From: Acidobacteriota bacterium
Lineage (GTDB): Bacteria > Acidobacteriota > Thermoanaerobaculia > Multivoradales > Multivoraceae
Reading direction: 5' to 3'
Assembly (NCBI GenBank): GCA_029263415.1
Contig: JAJCXN010000051.1
Coordinates: forward strand, 1-64,000
DNA: 64,000 nucleotides
In this document: positions 46,227 to 56,651 of the stretch, piece after piece
Numbering within the stretch: position 1 is the stretch's first letter
Layout: every line of letters starts with the position of its first letter
The notes under the pieces: generated by a model
The model's input: only the letters and a program-made list of their open reading frames with translations
Databases searched by the model: none
Told to the model about the DNA's origin: nothing
Program-made: the position numbers and the translations under genes

Positions 46227-46479
46227 GAAACCACTTAAGCAATCGCCACACCCCAGAAAGACCGCGAACCCAGTCCCACTTCCCATTTCCCACACAAGCA
46301 ACCAATCCCGCGATCGCCACGACCATCGCAATCGTCACCGCCCCCTCACCGCCAAGTATCTCCCGCTCAACACCGAATGTCCCTACCCCCGCCACCGCCA
46401 ACCCCCACCCCAGCGCATACAATCCAACCGCCGACCATTCCCCCATCGCCCACCCATCGCCCAACAAGGAACGCCTGCC

Positions 46480-48474
46480 ATGAGCGACGTCTTCCTACCG
46501 CAGCCCCACGACGCAACTGCCATCAATGCTCTCCGTTTCCTGGCCATCGACATGGTGCAAGCGGCGAACTCGGGGCATCCCGGAGCCCCGATGGGGCAAG
46601 CGGCAATGGCCTACACACTGTGGTCGCGCCATCTCGACGTGTGCCCGAGTCAACCTAGCTGGCATGCACGCGACCGATTTGTGCTCTCCTCGGGTCATGC
46701 CTCGGCACTGATCTACGGGCTCTTGCACCTCAGTGGCTACGACCTGCCGCTCGCAGAGCTCAAGAAGTTTCGCCAGCTCGGGTCAAAAACGCCGGGACAC
46801 CCTGAGTACGGGCATACCGCCGGCGTCGACACCACCACCGGCCCGCTTGGGCAGGGCCTCTCGAACGGCGTCGGCATGGCCATTGCCCAGCGCGTGCTCG
46901 CTGAACAGTTCGATCGCGAAGGTTTCGAGTTGTTCGATCATCGTGTGTGGGTGATCGCGAGCGACGGCGACTTGATGGAGGGCGTTGCCTCCGAAGCCAG
47001 CTCACTAGCCGGACATCTTGGATTAGGCCGACTCAACGTCTTGTACGACGCCAATCAGATCACCATCGACGGCTCCACCGATCTCTCGTTCACCGAAGAC
47101 GTGCTGGCGCGCTACGCCGCATATGGCTGGCACACGGTTGATGTCACCGACGGTAACGATCTCGAAGCGCTCGACGCCGCAATGCGCGAGGCCACAGCAG
47201 ACCCGCGCCCCTCCATGATCAAGGTGCGCACCCACATCGGTTTCGGCTCACCCAACAAGCAGGACTCCTCGGCATCGCATGGCGCACCTCTGGGCGAAGA
47301 CGAAGTCGCCTTGACGCGGGAGAACCTAGGCTGGCCACATGCCTCGTTCGAGGTGCCAGCCGAGGCGCTTGATGCGTTCGCTCCAGTCGCAACCCGTGGC
47401 GACGCCGCCTTCGCAGAGTGGGCTGCACTCCGCGAGCGCTATGCCGAAGCGCATCCAGAAGCAGCCGCGGACCTCAGCCGACGTGAACAACAACAGCTGC
47501 CCGAAGGCTTCGCCGAAGCGTTACCCCGCTTCAGCGAGAGCGACGGCCCCATGGCGACGCGCAAGGCCTCGGGCATCGCGCTCAACGCAGCCGCTGCCGT
47601 GCTGCCCGAACTGCTGGGCGGTTCCGCCGACCTCGCTGGATCCAACAATACAGATCTCGCCAACGAGCCGTTCTTCTCAGCCAGCGTCACCGGCCGCAAC
47701 TTCAACTTCGGCGTGCGCGAGCACGCCATGGGCGCGGTACTCAACGGAATGGCGCTGTCCGGCCTGATGCGGCCCTACGGCGGCACGTTCCTAATCTTTG
47801 CCGACTACTTCAGGCCCACCATCCGGCTGGCCGGGCTGATGAACCTGAGCCCCATCTACGTACTCACCCACGACTCGATCTACGTCGGCGAGGACGGCCC
47901 CACCCACCAACCGGTCTCGCATCTAGCGGCCTTACGCGCCATCCCCAACATGGTCACCCTGCGTCCGGCTGACGCCAACGAAACCTCAGCCGCGTGGAAG
48001 GTGGCTCTCGAGCGCACCACCGGCCCGACCGCGATCGTGCTCACCCGCCAAGGTCTACCGGTGCTCGAAGCTGCCACGGTCGAGCGCTTCGAACGCGGCG
48101 GCTATGTCTTAAGTGAAGCGCAAGGTGAGGCCGATTCAATCCTCATCGCCTCAGGCTCGGAAGTGTCTCTAACGCTCAATGCGCAGGCCGCTCTCCGCAA
48201 CAAGGGCCACAATCCGCGTGTCGTGAGCATGCCGTCTTGGGAACTCTTTGACGCGCAAGACGCTGCTTATCGCGAAGAGGTGTTGCCCCGTAACCTACGC
48301 AAACGCCTGGCGGTCGAGGCTGGGCACCCACTCGGCTGGGAACGCTACACCGGCCTCGACGGCGGCGTCGTTGGTCAGCGCACATTCGGTGCTTCAGGAC
48401 CTGGTGGCGACCTCGGCAAACACTTCGGCTACACGGTCGAGAACATCGTCGAGCAGTTCGAACGCCTCGGCTAG
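46480..48474 (+). CDS. tkt: Transketolase
   Basis: This is a 664-residue TPP-dependent enzyme of the pentose phosphate and Calvin-type pathways, moving two-carbon units between sugar phosphates. The start is [22 protein letters not shown] with the family His. The TPP motif is near 155 (GDGDLMEG-like: [19 protein letters not shown], then [11 protein letters not shown]). Other landmarks are [10 protein letters not shown]-like [10 protein letters not shown] near 248, FGVREHAMG near 410 and the C-terminal domain. An AAGGA ribosome site lies 8 nt before the ATG. Length fits the family. It stands alone and ends 37 nt from the convergent glycosyltransferase. Confidence 0.96.
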   Translation: MSDVFLPQPHDATAINALRFLAIDMVQAANSGHPGAPMGQAAMAYTLWSRHLDVCPSQPSWHARDRFVLSSGHASALIYGLLHLSGYDLPLAELKKFRQLGSKTPGHPEYGHTAGVDTTTGPLGQGLSNGVGMAIAQRVLAEQFDREGFELFDHRVWVIASDGDLMEGVASEASSLAGHLGLGRLNVLYDANQITIDGSTDLSFTEDVLARYAAYGWHTVDVTDGNDLEALDAAMREATADPRPSMIKVRTHIGFGSPNKQDSSASHGAPLGEDEVALTRENLGWPHASFEVPAEALDAFAPVATRGDAAFAEWAALRERYAEAHPEAAADLSRREQQQLPEGFAEALPRFSESDGPMATRKASGIALNAAAAVLPELLGGSADLAGSNNTDLANEPFFSASVTGRNFNFGVREHAMGAVLNGMALSGLMRPYGGTFLIFADYFRPTIRLAGLMNLSPIYVLTHDSIYVGEDGPTHQPVSHLAALRAIPNMVTLRPADANETSAAWKVALERTTGPTAIVLTRQGLPVLEAATVERFERGGYVLSEAQGEADSILIASGSEVSLTLNAQAALRNKGHNPRVVSMPSWELFDAQDAAYREEVLPRNLRKRLAVEAGHPLGWERYTGLDGGVVGQRTFGASGPGGDLGKHFGYTVENIVEQFERLG

Positions 48475-48511
48475 TGCATTCGTGACGTTGCGCGCTCCGT
48501 AGTCGCGGTCG

Positions 48512-49684
48512 TCATTTCCGTTCCAGGTCTCCGGCGTCGACTCGCCGAACAAAATCGCGGTAGCGCTGGTCGAATACTTCCTTAGAGTGATGCTGGCGTA
48601 CCCACTCCCATGCTCCCCGCGCCATCGCTTCAAGGTCACGCGCCGGCCTGTCGGATGTTGCAACGATCGCCTCGCGGAGACCTTCAACCGAGCAATCCTC
48701 AAGCAACACACCAGTGTCTGGGGTCACGTCGACGCTCGCGCTGCTGGTGAGTATGGGTATCAAGCCAGCGTGCATGCAGGTCAGAGCGCTCGAACCGCCA
48801 CCTTCGGCACACGACGGATAGACCAGACCAACAGTGTTTCGGCATAGGCCTGTGAACTCCGTCGATGCCGTGTCGACCCAGCCCTTGAGCGTGATGTTGG
48901 GAAGTTCGCGCAGCTCACGCTGGTACTCACGGGCAAAGTCCGCTTCGGCCTCAATCGGGCCACACACCGTTAAGTGATGTTCGGGAAGACCAGCGAAGGC
49001 CTCTAGGACCAAGTCGAGACCTTTGTGCACCAATCCACCACTGCCGAACCATAGAAAGTTGCGCCGGCAAGCGTGCCAATCCTTGTCTTCGGGCCAGCCG
49101 TACGTGAACGGTACCGACACTGGGATTCGAAGAGCGGGCTTCTCAGCAAACGCGAAGGTGTCCGCCGTGAATTGGTTGCCTAGATAGGTCAGCACGTCGC
49201 ACTGCTCGACGCCCTGATTCGTTGGCAGGAGCTTATGAGCCTGGAGCGTCACACCTCGCCTAACCTGCAGCGATCGGTGTCGCGCCTCCTGCGCCTCGTT
49301 GTTGAATCGCCAATGGCAGGTGTCGCTGTGAAAGATCTTCAGCGCGCTCTGCATCTTTGGTGCGAGTCGCTCCATGTTGAGTCGCACATCGATCAACACG
49401 TCGTAGGTGCGATCCGGCTGGAAACGGTGATTGGTCCACGAGATCCCGTCGACCGCATACCCAGCATCGACAAACGCATTGGCGATCGTCAGCGTCTCCC
49501 AAAAATGGGTATGACTGTGGTCGGCAGACCGACGCGCAAGCAAGGGATCGAGAATGTATGAGAGCAACACCGATCCTTTGGGGGCCGCAGCCGCGCCACC
49601 CCCCGGCTCGAGCCGGGCCACCTTCTGGTCATGCCTGGTCAGGCGTCGCCAAACCTTGCGTTTGATGCGTGCGAGTCTGCTCAT
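48512..49684 (-). CDS. GT4-type glycosyltransferase
   Basis: This is a 390-residue protein with a basic start and a two-lobe GT-B pattern. The C-terminal lobe (about 215-360) has FLWFGSGGLVHKGLDLVLEAF, LTVCGPIEAE, NITLKGWVDT and VYPSCAEGGGSSALTCMHAG. The last of these holds the E-x7-E donor-sugar motif area of GT4 enzymes with the first Glu present. It probably transfers a sugar to an envelope polysaccharide or lipid. It starts 27 nt after the outer-membrane factor gene of the efflux operon and may be co-transcribed, though a functional link is not evident. Confidence 0.85.
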   Translation of the reverse strand: MSRLARIKRKVWRRLTRHDQKVARLEPGGGAAAAPKGSVLLSYILDPLLARRSADHSHTHFWETLTIANAFVDAGYAVDGISWTNHRFQPDRTYDVLIDVRLNMERLAPKMQSALKIFHSDTCHWRFNNEAQEARHRSLQVRRGVTLQAHKLLPTNQGVEQCDVLTYLGNQFTADTFAFAEKPALRIPVSVPFTYGWPEDKDWHACRRNFLWFGSGGLVHKGLDLVLEAFAGLPEHHLTVCGPIEAEADFAREYQRELRELPNITLKGWVDTASTEFTGLCRNTVGLVYPSCAEGGGSSALTCMHAGLIPILTSSASVDVTPDTGVLLEDCSVEGLREAIVATSDRPARDLEAMARGAWEWVRQHHSKEVFDQRYRDFVRRVDAGDLERK

Positions 49685-49711
49685 CGACGCAATATACCTG
49701 CAAGCACGCTC

Positions 49712-51223
49712 CTACGGCCGGGTTCCGCCCGGCCCGTTCAACTCCTCGCCAGACGGCTCGAGTTGAGCCTCCAACGCCTGCCAGCCGCCGCCCAGCGCTT
49801 TGTAGAGCTGAATAGCACTGCGTGCGGTATTGATGCGCGCGAGCGCCAACGAGTCCTCGATCGCTGTTTGACTGCGTTGAGCATCCAGCAGCACGAGATG
49901 GTCGCGAAGGCCGAGTTCGTAAAGGACGCCCGCCAGCTCACTGGTCTTGGCACTCGACTCTGCTGCATCGCTGAGCGCCCCTTGAGCAAGCTTCGACTGC
50001 TCATAAGCCACCAAACCCGTTTCTACTTCCTCCAGTGCTCCTAAGACCGAAAGCTTCCACCTGGCCTCGGCAACTTCGAGGCGACTGCGTGCGGCCGCGA
50101 CCTGCGCGGTCAAACGTCCACCCTGAAAGATCGGCAAGCTCAAACTCGGCCCAAAAGCCCATGCGTGCGCGGCCGAGTCGAACAGATCAGAAAGCCGAGC
50201 GCTTTCCAGCCCAAAGCTGCCGCCGATGGAGATCTTGGGAAACCGGTCAGCGACCGCCGCTCCGATGTCGGCCGTGCTCGCGTGCAACTCACGCTCGGCT
50301 GCACGCAGATCGGGCCGGCGCAAGAGCAAGTCCGCAGGAAGCCCAGAGGCAATCGCTGGAGGTGGCTCCGGCACCTCTCCTGGCTGTTGCAACAGCCGAT
50401 CGAGTTGTCCTGGCAAGAGTCCACTCAACGTTGCGAGGCGGTGTGCCGCGGCGGCGCGCTGGACACGCAAGGGTGCAAGTGCTGCTTCGAGACTAGCCTT
50501 GAGCGTACGTGTGCGCTCCAGATCGATCAGCGGTACCAGCCCGCTCGTCACCTTCGCCTCGATCACCCGAGAGGTGTCCTCTTGGATCTCGAGGTTGCGT
50601 CGGGCCAGCCTCAGCCTTAGTTCGGCACCGCGGTGATCCGTGTAGGCCTCTGCTACTTCTGCAGCGACCGCAAGAAGCATCGCACGCAGGTTCTCACCCG
50701 TAGCCTCGAATCGCGCCTGTGACGCCTCGCGACCCCGACGAACACCGCCGAAGAGGTCGAGCTCCCAACCGGTATCAAAACCAACGGTGTATTGTTCGTT
50801 CTCGAGCGAGGCGAGGCCGGCTTCCGCCAGGCTACCCAACGGACCAGGTCCGCGGGCGCTAGCGCGCGACCTTCCTGCCGTAGACGACGCTCCCACAGTG
50901 GGCAGGAGGCGACCAGCACGGGCGTTGCGGATCGCGCGCGCTTCCTCCAACCGAGCTTGGGCAATCTCGACACGCAGATTGCCCGCGATCGCTCCTTCAA
51001 TGAGCTCGCTCAAGACAGGTTCGTTGAACTGTTGCCACCAAGGCTGTTCTCGTTCGAGCACAGCTGAGACGTCGAAGATGACGTCCACCGTCTCGACACC
51101 GTCACTACTTCCACCTTGTTGATACTCCACAGGCACGGCCGCTACCGGTGGATCAAAGTCCTGACCGACCGTACAACCGACGGTCGACAGCAATGCGATG
51201 ACCAAAGCGTAGCGCCAGCTCAT
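49712..51223 (-). CDS. Outer-membrane efflux lipoprotein (NodT/OprM-type)
   Basis: This is a 503-residue TolC-family channel. The signal peptide ends at the lipobox LLSTVGC (Cys17), followed by VGQDFDPP, the usual start of NodT-type factors. Two long repeats of coiled helices follow (about 90-250 and 290-470) with the family features PWWQQFNEPVLSELIEGAI and RRPDLRAAERELHAS. The sequence FGPSLSLPIFQGGRL lies in the second repeat. It is the outer-membrane exit of the tripartite pump and overlaps the RND gene by 4 nt. Confidence 0.93.
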   Translation of the reverse strand: MSWRYALVIALLSTVGCTVGQDFDPPVAAVPVEYQQGGSSDGVETVDVIFDVSAVLEREQPWWQQFNEPVLSELIEGAIAGNLRVEIAQARLEEARAIRNARAGRLLPTVGASSTAGRSRASARGPGPLGSLAEAGLASLENEQYTVGFDTGWELDLFGGVRRGREASQARFEATGENLRAMLLAVAAEVAEAYTDHRGAELRLRLARRNLEIQEDTSRVIEAKVTSGLVPLIDLERTRTLKASLEAALAPLRVQRAAAAHRLATLSGLLPGQLDRLLQQPGEVPEPPPAIASGLPADLLLRRPDLRAAERELHASTADIGAAVADRFPKISIGGSFGLESARLSDLFDSAAHAWAFGPSLSLPIFQGGRLTAQVAAARSRLEVAEARWKLSVLGALEEVETGLVAYEQSKLAQGALSDAAESSAKTSELAGVLYELGLRDHLVLLDAQRSQTAIEDSLALARINTARSAIQLYKALGGGWQALEAQLEPSGEELNGPGGTRP

Positions 51224-54200
51224 GACCCCACCTCGAGAGCTTCCAAGCGCTCTTGCCGTGTAACCGGCTCCTTATGTTCAAGCTCTTCGACTTCGTCTTC
51301 ACGCTTGCGATGCACCAAGACATATGCCGCTGGCACAAATATCAACGCGAGAATCGTTGCGCCACCAACACCGCCGACTAGGACGATGGCGAGTGACGGC
51401 CAAAACTGGCCGCCAACGAACAAAAGGAGTGGCAGGAAGCCACCCATAGTGGTCAACGTGGTGGAGACCACATGCCGGGTGCAGCCCAAGACCTCATCAA
51501 GAATCGCACCGTGATTGCCGCGCCGAGCCTTGGGGTTGTCTCTGATTGCTGCAAGCACGACGATGCTGTCGTTGAGTGCCACCCCAATCAGTCCCAAGGT
51601 ACCGAGGATGGTGTTGAAACTGATGGGGAAGCCCATCACCCAGGTCGATAGCAGCGCCATGCCCACCGAGAGAACCCCAACGAAGATCAGGATGCCGCCA
51701 ATGCGCAAGCTTCGGAACACCAAGATGATCGCAGCCATCATGATCGTCAGAAGTATCGGCGCGAATGCGAGTAGGTTGCCCACTGCCTCTTGGTCTGCTT
51801 CTGCGGATCCGCCAACCTCGAGCCGGTAGCCTGTCGGCAGTTCGAACCCACCAGCGTTGAGATCCGCCAGCACCTCTTGGGTGGTCGCGATCGGCAAGAA
51901 GCCCTTAGCGGTGTAGCCCAGCACAGTGTTGCAGCGCTCGCCGCCAACGCGAGAGATGCCGCCCAGCTCCGGTCTCAGGGTGAGTTTTCCCAAAGCCTCG
52001 AGCGGCGCCGAACCGCTCCGGGTGGCAAGCCTCAACGATTCGAGTTGGCTCAGCTTAGAACCGGCGCCCTTGAGCCGAAACCGCACCGGCAGTTGTTCCA
52101 AGTCTTCGAGCATCACGCCGCCAGCGATGCCTTCGAGTCCAGCCTGGAGCTGGCTTGCCACCTCGGTCAGCGTCAGCCCTGCCCGCTCGGCTTCCAGCTC
52201 GTCGGCTTCGAGCCACAGTTTCGGTTCGCCTCGCGGCAGGCTGACCTGTGTGTGGAGGATCCCTCGGTGCGACTGCATCGCGAGCCGCACCTGTTCGCCC
52301 AGTTCCTGCAATGTCTTGATGTCTGGACCGAAGACCCGGTACTGCACATCCGCCTCGACTGGCGGCCCCTGGCCGAACCCACGCACCACCGCCTGCACGT
52401 CGGGGAACGCTGCGTCGATTTCTCGTTGGAGAATCGGTACTAGGCGTTCGGTCGAGTCTGCGGAATCGACCACGATGACGCCCCGCGCGTACCGAGGTGT
52501 GTTAACCGTGTTCGTGATGAGGTTGTAGTAAACGCTAGGGAACGACTCGCCTACGAGCCAGTGCACCTGCTCAACCTTGGGATACTGACGAATGCGATCT
52601 TCAATCGCCCCCACCGCGCGTTCGGTCCGCTCGATCGAAGCGTCGACCGGCAACCACACCTGAATGTCGAACATGTTGCGATCCGTCGGCGGGAAGAACG
52701 CGCGTTGCAGTTGGCTGCCGGCGATGAACCCGATGATCGGGATCAGTGCGGCGACGGCCATGGTCAAGATGGGCCGCTTCAAGCCCGCCGTCATTGCCGC
52801 TCGAAATCGGGACGCTGCTCGGCCACCATCGATCCCATCTCGAAAGATCGTTGTGAACCCGGAATGTGCCTGCCCGCCGTCGTCGGTCACTGACTCCGGC
52901 CCACCGCCGCCATAGCGGCCGGCCAGCGCAGCGATCACAGTCAGCGACAGAAAGTACGAGGAGGTAATCGCCAAGATCACGCTCACCCCGATGTAGCCCA
53001 CGAAGTCACCAGCTGCTCCAGGCAGAAGCACAATCGGGGCGAATGCCAGCACCGTGGTCAGGGTCGAGGCGAACAGTGGACCGCGCAGGTGCTGCGAGGT
53101 CTGCTCCACAGCTTCCCTTGTTGACATCCCCGCCACGCGACGCTTGCGGATCTCGTCGACCACAACGATCGCGTTGTCGATCAGAAGGCCCATAGCGATG
53201 ATCATTCCGAAGATCGACATCTGATGGATCTGACCACCCAGCAGCAGGATGAAGAACAACGTCGCGGACGCAGTCAGCGGTAGGGCCAGACCAACCAACA
53301 GCGAACGCCGCCAGCCCATGGTCACCAGCACCACCAGCATGACGACCAGCGCGCCAAGGCCAAGACTCTGCATCAACTCACCGAGCCGCGCTCGGGTGTA
53401 GATGCTTTGATCGAAGACGGTGCGTGTTTCGATGGTGTCACCCAGAAAGGCTGACGATTTTTCCATCGCCTCAGTCACCGCCTTCGCCCAAGGGCCAACT
53501 CTGACGTCGGCCCCCATCCGCGCGCCCACCAAGACCGCGCGGTGGCCATCGACGATGCCGATCGCGGTGAGCGGGTCTTCCACCGCCCGCGACACTTGCG
53601 CGATGTCTCCCAGGCGAAGGGTCATGCCGCGCTCGCTGCGCAACGGGATCGAGCGAATGCGATCAAGGCTGTCGAGAGCGCCGTCCACTTCAATCAACAA
53701 GGTGGAGTGGCCCGAGCGCAGGGCCCCAGCAGGTGTGCGCGAGTCGGCCGCGGCAGCCCGTTGGGCGAGTTGTGCGGTCGAGAGCCCCAGCAACTGCAGC
53801 TCATCCCCATCAACCTCAACCCGAATCTCCTCGCTTGTTTCTCCAAACACCCGCACCAACTCGGTGCCTGGAACCGCACGCAATGCGTCGGCGAGATCTT
53901 CCGCGCGCCGGCTGAGCACTCCCATCGGCGCTTCCCCGGAACCGTTCCAGATCAGCGCCGCGATCCGGGTGAAAGCGACCGGCAGCAGCTGATCATCCAC
54001 CCGCGGCTCAGCAGCGCCCGGCGGCAAACTCAGTGCGGCTTCCTCGATCTTGGTGCGCACACGAGCAAACACGTCGTCGTTTGTAGCTTCGGTCACCGAA
54101 TCGGCGAGCTCGATTGACAACGTGGTAAAGCCCGCTCGCGAGTTCGACTGGATGGTCTTGATCTCGGCGATTTCGTCCAGCGCATTCTCGAGTGGTTCAG

Positions 54201-54384
54201 CCACCAACGCCTCCACGCGCTCGGCCGAGGCACCCGGGAATGCTGCAAGCACCAACGGGAAGCGACCGACAATGCGCGGGTCCTCGAGCTGCGGCAGAGA
54301 CAGCAGCGCTGAGAGCCCCGCGACGAACACCACCGCAATGGTCATGAACAACAAGTAGGGATTGCGCAAGAACGGCCCGGTCAC
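51220..54384 (-). CDS. RND-family efflux transporter (inner-membrane pump)
   Basis: This is a 1054-residue proton-driven pump of the AcrB/MexB superfamily. It has a first helix at about 8-28, periplasmic domains and two sets of helices starting at about 335 and 865. The TM4 motif is GLLIDNAIVVVDEIRKRR (Asp-Asn where AcrB has Asp-Asp), and the mirrored segment is GVALNDSIVVLAAIRD. Substrate class cannot be assigned; hydrophobe pumps (HAE) are the nearest type. It overlaps the adaptor and the outer-membrane factor genes by 4 nt each. Confidence 0.95.
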   Translation of the reverse strand: MTGPFLRNPYLLFMTIAVVFVAGLSALLSLPQLEDPRIVGRFPLVLAAFPGASAERVEALVAEPLENALDEIAEIKTIQSNSRAGFTTLSIELADSVTEATNDDVFARVRTKIEEAALSLPPGAAEPRVDDQLLPVAFTRIAALIWNGSGEAPMGVLSRRAEDLADALRAVPGTELVRVFGETSEEIRVEVDGDELQLLGLSTAQLAQRAAAADSRTPAGALRSGHSTLLIEVDGALDSLDRIRSIPLRSERGMTLRLGDIAQVSRAVEDPLTAIGIVDGHRAVLVGARMGADVRVGPWAKAVTEAMEKSSAFLGDTIETRTVFDQSIYTRARLGELMQSLGLGALVVMLVVLVTMGWRRSLLVGLALPLTASATLFFILLLGGQIHQMSIFGMIIAMGLLIDNAIVVVDEIRKRRVAGMSTREAVEQTSQHLRGPLFASTLTTVLAFAPIVLLPGAAGDFVGYIGVSVILAITSSYFLSLTVIAALAGRYGGGGPESVTDDGGQAHSGFTTIFRDGIDGGRAASRFRAAMTAGLKRPILTMAVAALIPIIGFIAGSQLQRAFFPPTDRNMFDIQVWLPVDASIERTERAVGAIEDRIRQYPKVEQVHWLVGESFPSVYYNLITNTVNTPRYARGVIVVDSADSTERLVPILQREIDAAFPDVQAVVRGFGQGPPVEADVQYRVFGPDIKTLQELGEQVRLAMQSHRGILHTQVSLPRGEPKLWLEADELEAERAGLTLTEVASQLQAGLEGIAGGVMLEDLEQLPVRFRLKGAGSKLSQLESLRLATRSGSAPLEALGKLTLRPELGGISRVGGERCNTVLGYTAKGFLPIATTQEVLADLNAGGFELPTGYRLEVGGSAEADQEAVGNLLAFAPILLTIMMAAIILVFRSLRIGGILIFVGVLSVGMALLSTWVMGFPISFNTILGTLGLIGVALNDSIVVLAAIRDNPKARRGNHGAILDEVLGCTRHVVSTTLTTMGGFLPLLLFVGGQFWPSLAIVLVGGVGGATILALIFVPAAYVLVHRKREDEVEELEHKEPVTRQERLEALEVGS

Positions 54385-55583
54385 GAGTTGGCTCCAGCGT
54401 CGTCGGTTGCCAGTCGGACTGACTGGCCGGGCACCAACCGGTGAAGACCTTTCATCACCACCAGATCGCCCGGCTCAACCGCTCCACGGACGCTCACTAC
54501 GGGCTCGCCGTCCAAAGAGCCAACCTCGACGACCTCAATAACACGCCGCTCGAGTCTGAAGACCGACGGGTCTTCAGACTTGGGTACCGCGACCAAGCAC
54601 GACCACAAACCCCGCGTCGATTCGGTGAGGGCGCTACTAGGAAGTGTGATGCCATCTCCGGCCTGCGTCGATTGCACAGCCAGGCGTGCGATCTGTCCGA
54701 CCCGGAGATCCAACAGCGGCTCATTCAGTTCAAACAAGAGGTCGACCGTGCGAGTCTGGCCGCTCTGCTCTGGCAGGTCGGCCAAACGACGAGCTGTGAG
54801 AGTGCGATCCCCGGCCACAAACTGCACCTTTGACTCGAGCGACGGATCGAGCGCGACTGAAAGTGGCACACCCACCCGTACCCGCGGGCGGTCGGTCTCA
54901 ATGATCTCGAGAATCGCTTGACCGGGCGCGATCGCCTCACCCTCGTCGGCAAGGCGCTGGGTGACCGTACCGCGGTACGGCGCCCTGAGAGTGCTTTTGC
55001 GCAGGTCGACAGCGACACCATCAAGCTCCGCTTGAGCACGACGTTCAGCAGCCGCGGCGCCGTCCCGACGTCGCCGTGCCTCGTCCACATCTTGAGGCGA
55101 AACCGCCTTGCGTTCCAGTGCCTGCTCGAAGCGAGAGAAGGTCGATTCCGCGAGTCCAAACGCAGTCGTCGCTTCATCCAATGCGGCCGATACCTGCCGT
55201 TGCCGCACGGCCAAGCGTTGGGTATCGAGGCTCGCGAGCACGCCGCCGTTAGCGACCGTACTGCCTTCATCAACGGCCACGCTTTGGAGCACTCCGGCCA
55301 GATCGAAACCGAGCCGCGATCGACGACGAGGTTCGATCTGCCCCTGGTACTCCTTGAAAACTTGGAAACCACTCGCCAACTCGGCCTGAATCACCGAGAC
55401 CACCAACAGCTGCTCGTTGTCGGCGGCTTCGGTTGGGGCGGTGTCGCCACCACACGCACCGCCAACAAGGAGGACAGCGAGCAGAGTTGTTCGCCCACAA
55501 AGAGACAGGAGAGCGGCATCGGGCGCGACGCAGCCGGCGCGGCCGGCAGTCGAGGCTCTAGACCGGACAAGTGACGGCTTCAT
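54381..55583 (-). CDS. RND efflux periplasmic adaptor (membrane fusion protein)
   Basis: This is a 400-residue adaptor. The N-terminal 50 residues include a lipobox-like GGAC (VLLVGGAC) after a hydrophobic run, so a lipoprotein form is likely; the first 30 residues may be untranslated if an internal start is used. The barrel-sandwich motif SRLGFDLAGVLQSVAVDEGSTVANG is near 95. A helical hairpin occupies about 130-185. The second half-lipoyl has TLRAPYRGTVTQRLADEGEAI near 195, and the beta-barrel and membrane-proximal domains follow. It links the RND pump to the outer-membrane factor. It starts 66 nt after the TetR gene stops. Confidence 0.92.
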   Translation of the reverse strand: MKPSLVRSRASTAGRAGCVAPDAALLSLCGRTTLLAVLLVGGACGGDTAPTEAADNEQLLVVSVIQAELASGFQVFKEYQGQIEPRRRSRLGFDLAGVLQSVAVDEGSTVANGGVLASLDTQRLAVRQRQVSAALDEATTAFGLAESTFSRFEQALERKAVSPQDVDEARRRRDGAAAAERRAQAELDGVAVDLRKSTLRAPYRGTVTQRLADEGEAIAPGQAILEIIETDRPRVRVGVPLSVALDPSLESKVQFVAGDRTLTARRLADLPEQSGQTRTVDLLFELNEPLLDLRVGQIARLAVQSTQAGDGITLPSSALTESTRGLWSCLVAVPKSEDPSVFRLERRVIEVVEVGSLDGEPVVSVRGAVEPGDLVVMKGLHRLVPGQSVRLATDDAGANS

Positions 55584-55649
55584 TCAGCAATGCTCCACGC
55601 GTGGCATAGGTAGTGATCTTGAAGGCACTGGGAAGCGGAGGGCCTAGAG

Positions 55650-56282
55650 TCAGCTGGACGACACACTCGGCGAGGCCTCCGTGCCGAGCTCGCCTCTGAG
55701 GGCTGCTCGCGCAGACCGGCGAGCACCCTGCAGCATGAGTTCAGCGCGCTCGCTATCAGGCATCGCGCGGGCGATCGACATGCCACCGACCATCGCAGCG
55801 ATCGCGCCGAGGGCCATCGAGCGACGATCTTCATCCGTCATGTCGGGGTTGCCGGCTTCGAGCACCTGCCCTAGCTGCTGCGCCCACTGAAGGATCTGTC
55901 CTTGATAGGCGTCCCTCACCTGAGCAGTCGCGCGGCTTAGCTCGGGTGTGAGGCTAGGCAGGATGCACCCGTTCTCCGGATCCGACAGGTGCTCCACCGA
56001 CAGATATCGGTCAATCAGCGCTTCGACCCACTCCAGCCCGGCGAACCCATCAAGGCCATCCTCGCGATGACTGCGGCGTTGCTCGAAGAACGACTCCATC
56101 GTCGCGTGGAGCAGGTCGTCCTTGCTGTCGAAGTGCCCGTAGAAGGCTCCAGCTGTCAGATCGGCCTCGGCCATGACCGAGTCGATACCGGTTGCGGTGT
56201 AGCCATCTCTGCGAAACAACCGCGAAGCGGCGTCGAGAATTCGAAGCCGCGTGGCCTCTTTGTGATCTGGTGGATAGCGCAT
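55650..56282 (-). CDS. TetR-family transcriptional regulator
   Basis: The start is the ATG at 56282 with GGGA 7 nt upstream; a longer frame extends far upstream but looks non-coding. The 210-residue protein has a TetR HTH at about 6-52: EATRLRILDAASRLFRRDGY, TGIDSVMAEADLTAGAFYGHF, SKDDLLHA. The rest is the helical ligand and dimer domain. It is the first gene of the unit with adaptor, pump and outer-membrane factor and probably represses it. Confidence 0.93.
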   Translation of the reverse strand: MRYPPDHKEATRLRILDAASRLFRRDGYTATGIDSVMAEADLTAGAFYGHFDSKDDLLHATMESFFEQRRSHREDGLDGFAGLEWVEALIDRYLSVEHLSDPENGCILPSLTPELSRATAQVRDAYQGQILQWAQQLGQVLEAGNPDMTDEDRRSMALGAIAAMVGGMSIARAMPDSERAELMLQGARRSARAALRGELGTEASPSVSSS

Positions 56283-56651
56283 GCAAAGTTCCCTTCCCTT
56301 GGAATCCGTCGGAGCGAAGCTAGATCGCCTGGTGACATTACGACCGTCATGCAACAAAGTTTCGTGCAATGTTGAATAGAGCCACCAGCGGGCCGTTGCA
56401 CTTAACGAGCCGCGGTACCCTATTTCCGCAACGCACCCCGGATGAATCAACCCTCCAACGACGACTCCAAGACCGATCTCCTTCGCGGTCTCGCCACTGG
56501 CGATAACGCCGAGGGCACAGGCCGCGTCAGTCGCCCTCGAGCGACTTGGTGCAATCGCGGGGCCCGATGGGAGAAGGAACCCTCGGAGATGGAGCTCCGG
56601 AGAAGCGAGCGGGAGAGGATATTGTGGGTGAAGCCCTGAGGAGAAAAGATC
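56283..56651. other. 369-bp divergent intergenic region
   Basis: It should hold the promoters of the TetR-efflux operon and of the rhodanese gene. I see no clean inverted repeat or sigma-70 pair. Short open frames here have no support. Confidence 0.5.

Larger units (their letters stand above)
45744..46479. other. 736-bp non-coding tract with two strong inverted repeats
   Basis: No supported gene lies here. Long open frames on both strands are by-products of A+C-rich composition on the plus strand and show no domain. It contains the 19-bp palindrome at 45911-45969 and the second copy of the covarying element at 46062-46226. The promoter of the transketolase gene should be in its last 200 nt but I cannot point to it. 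Confidence 0.65.

Noticed and set aside
45923-46483. Long plus-strand open frame before the transketolase gene
   Set aside because: It is Pro/Thr/Ser-rich low-complexity sequence from A+C-rich DNA and covers both inverted repeats.
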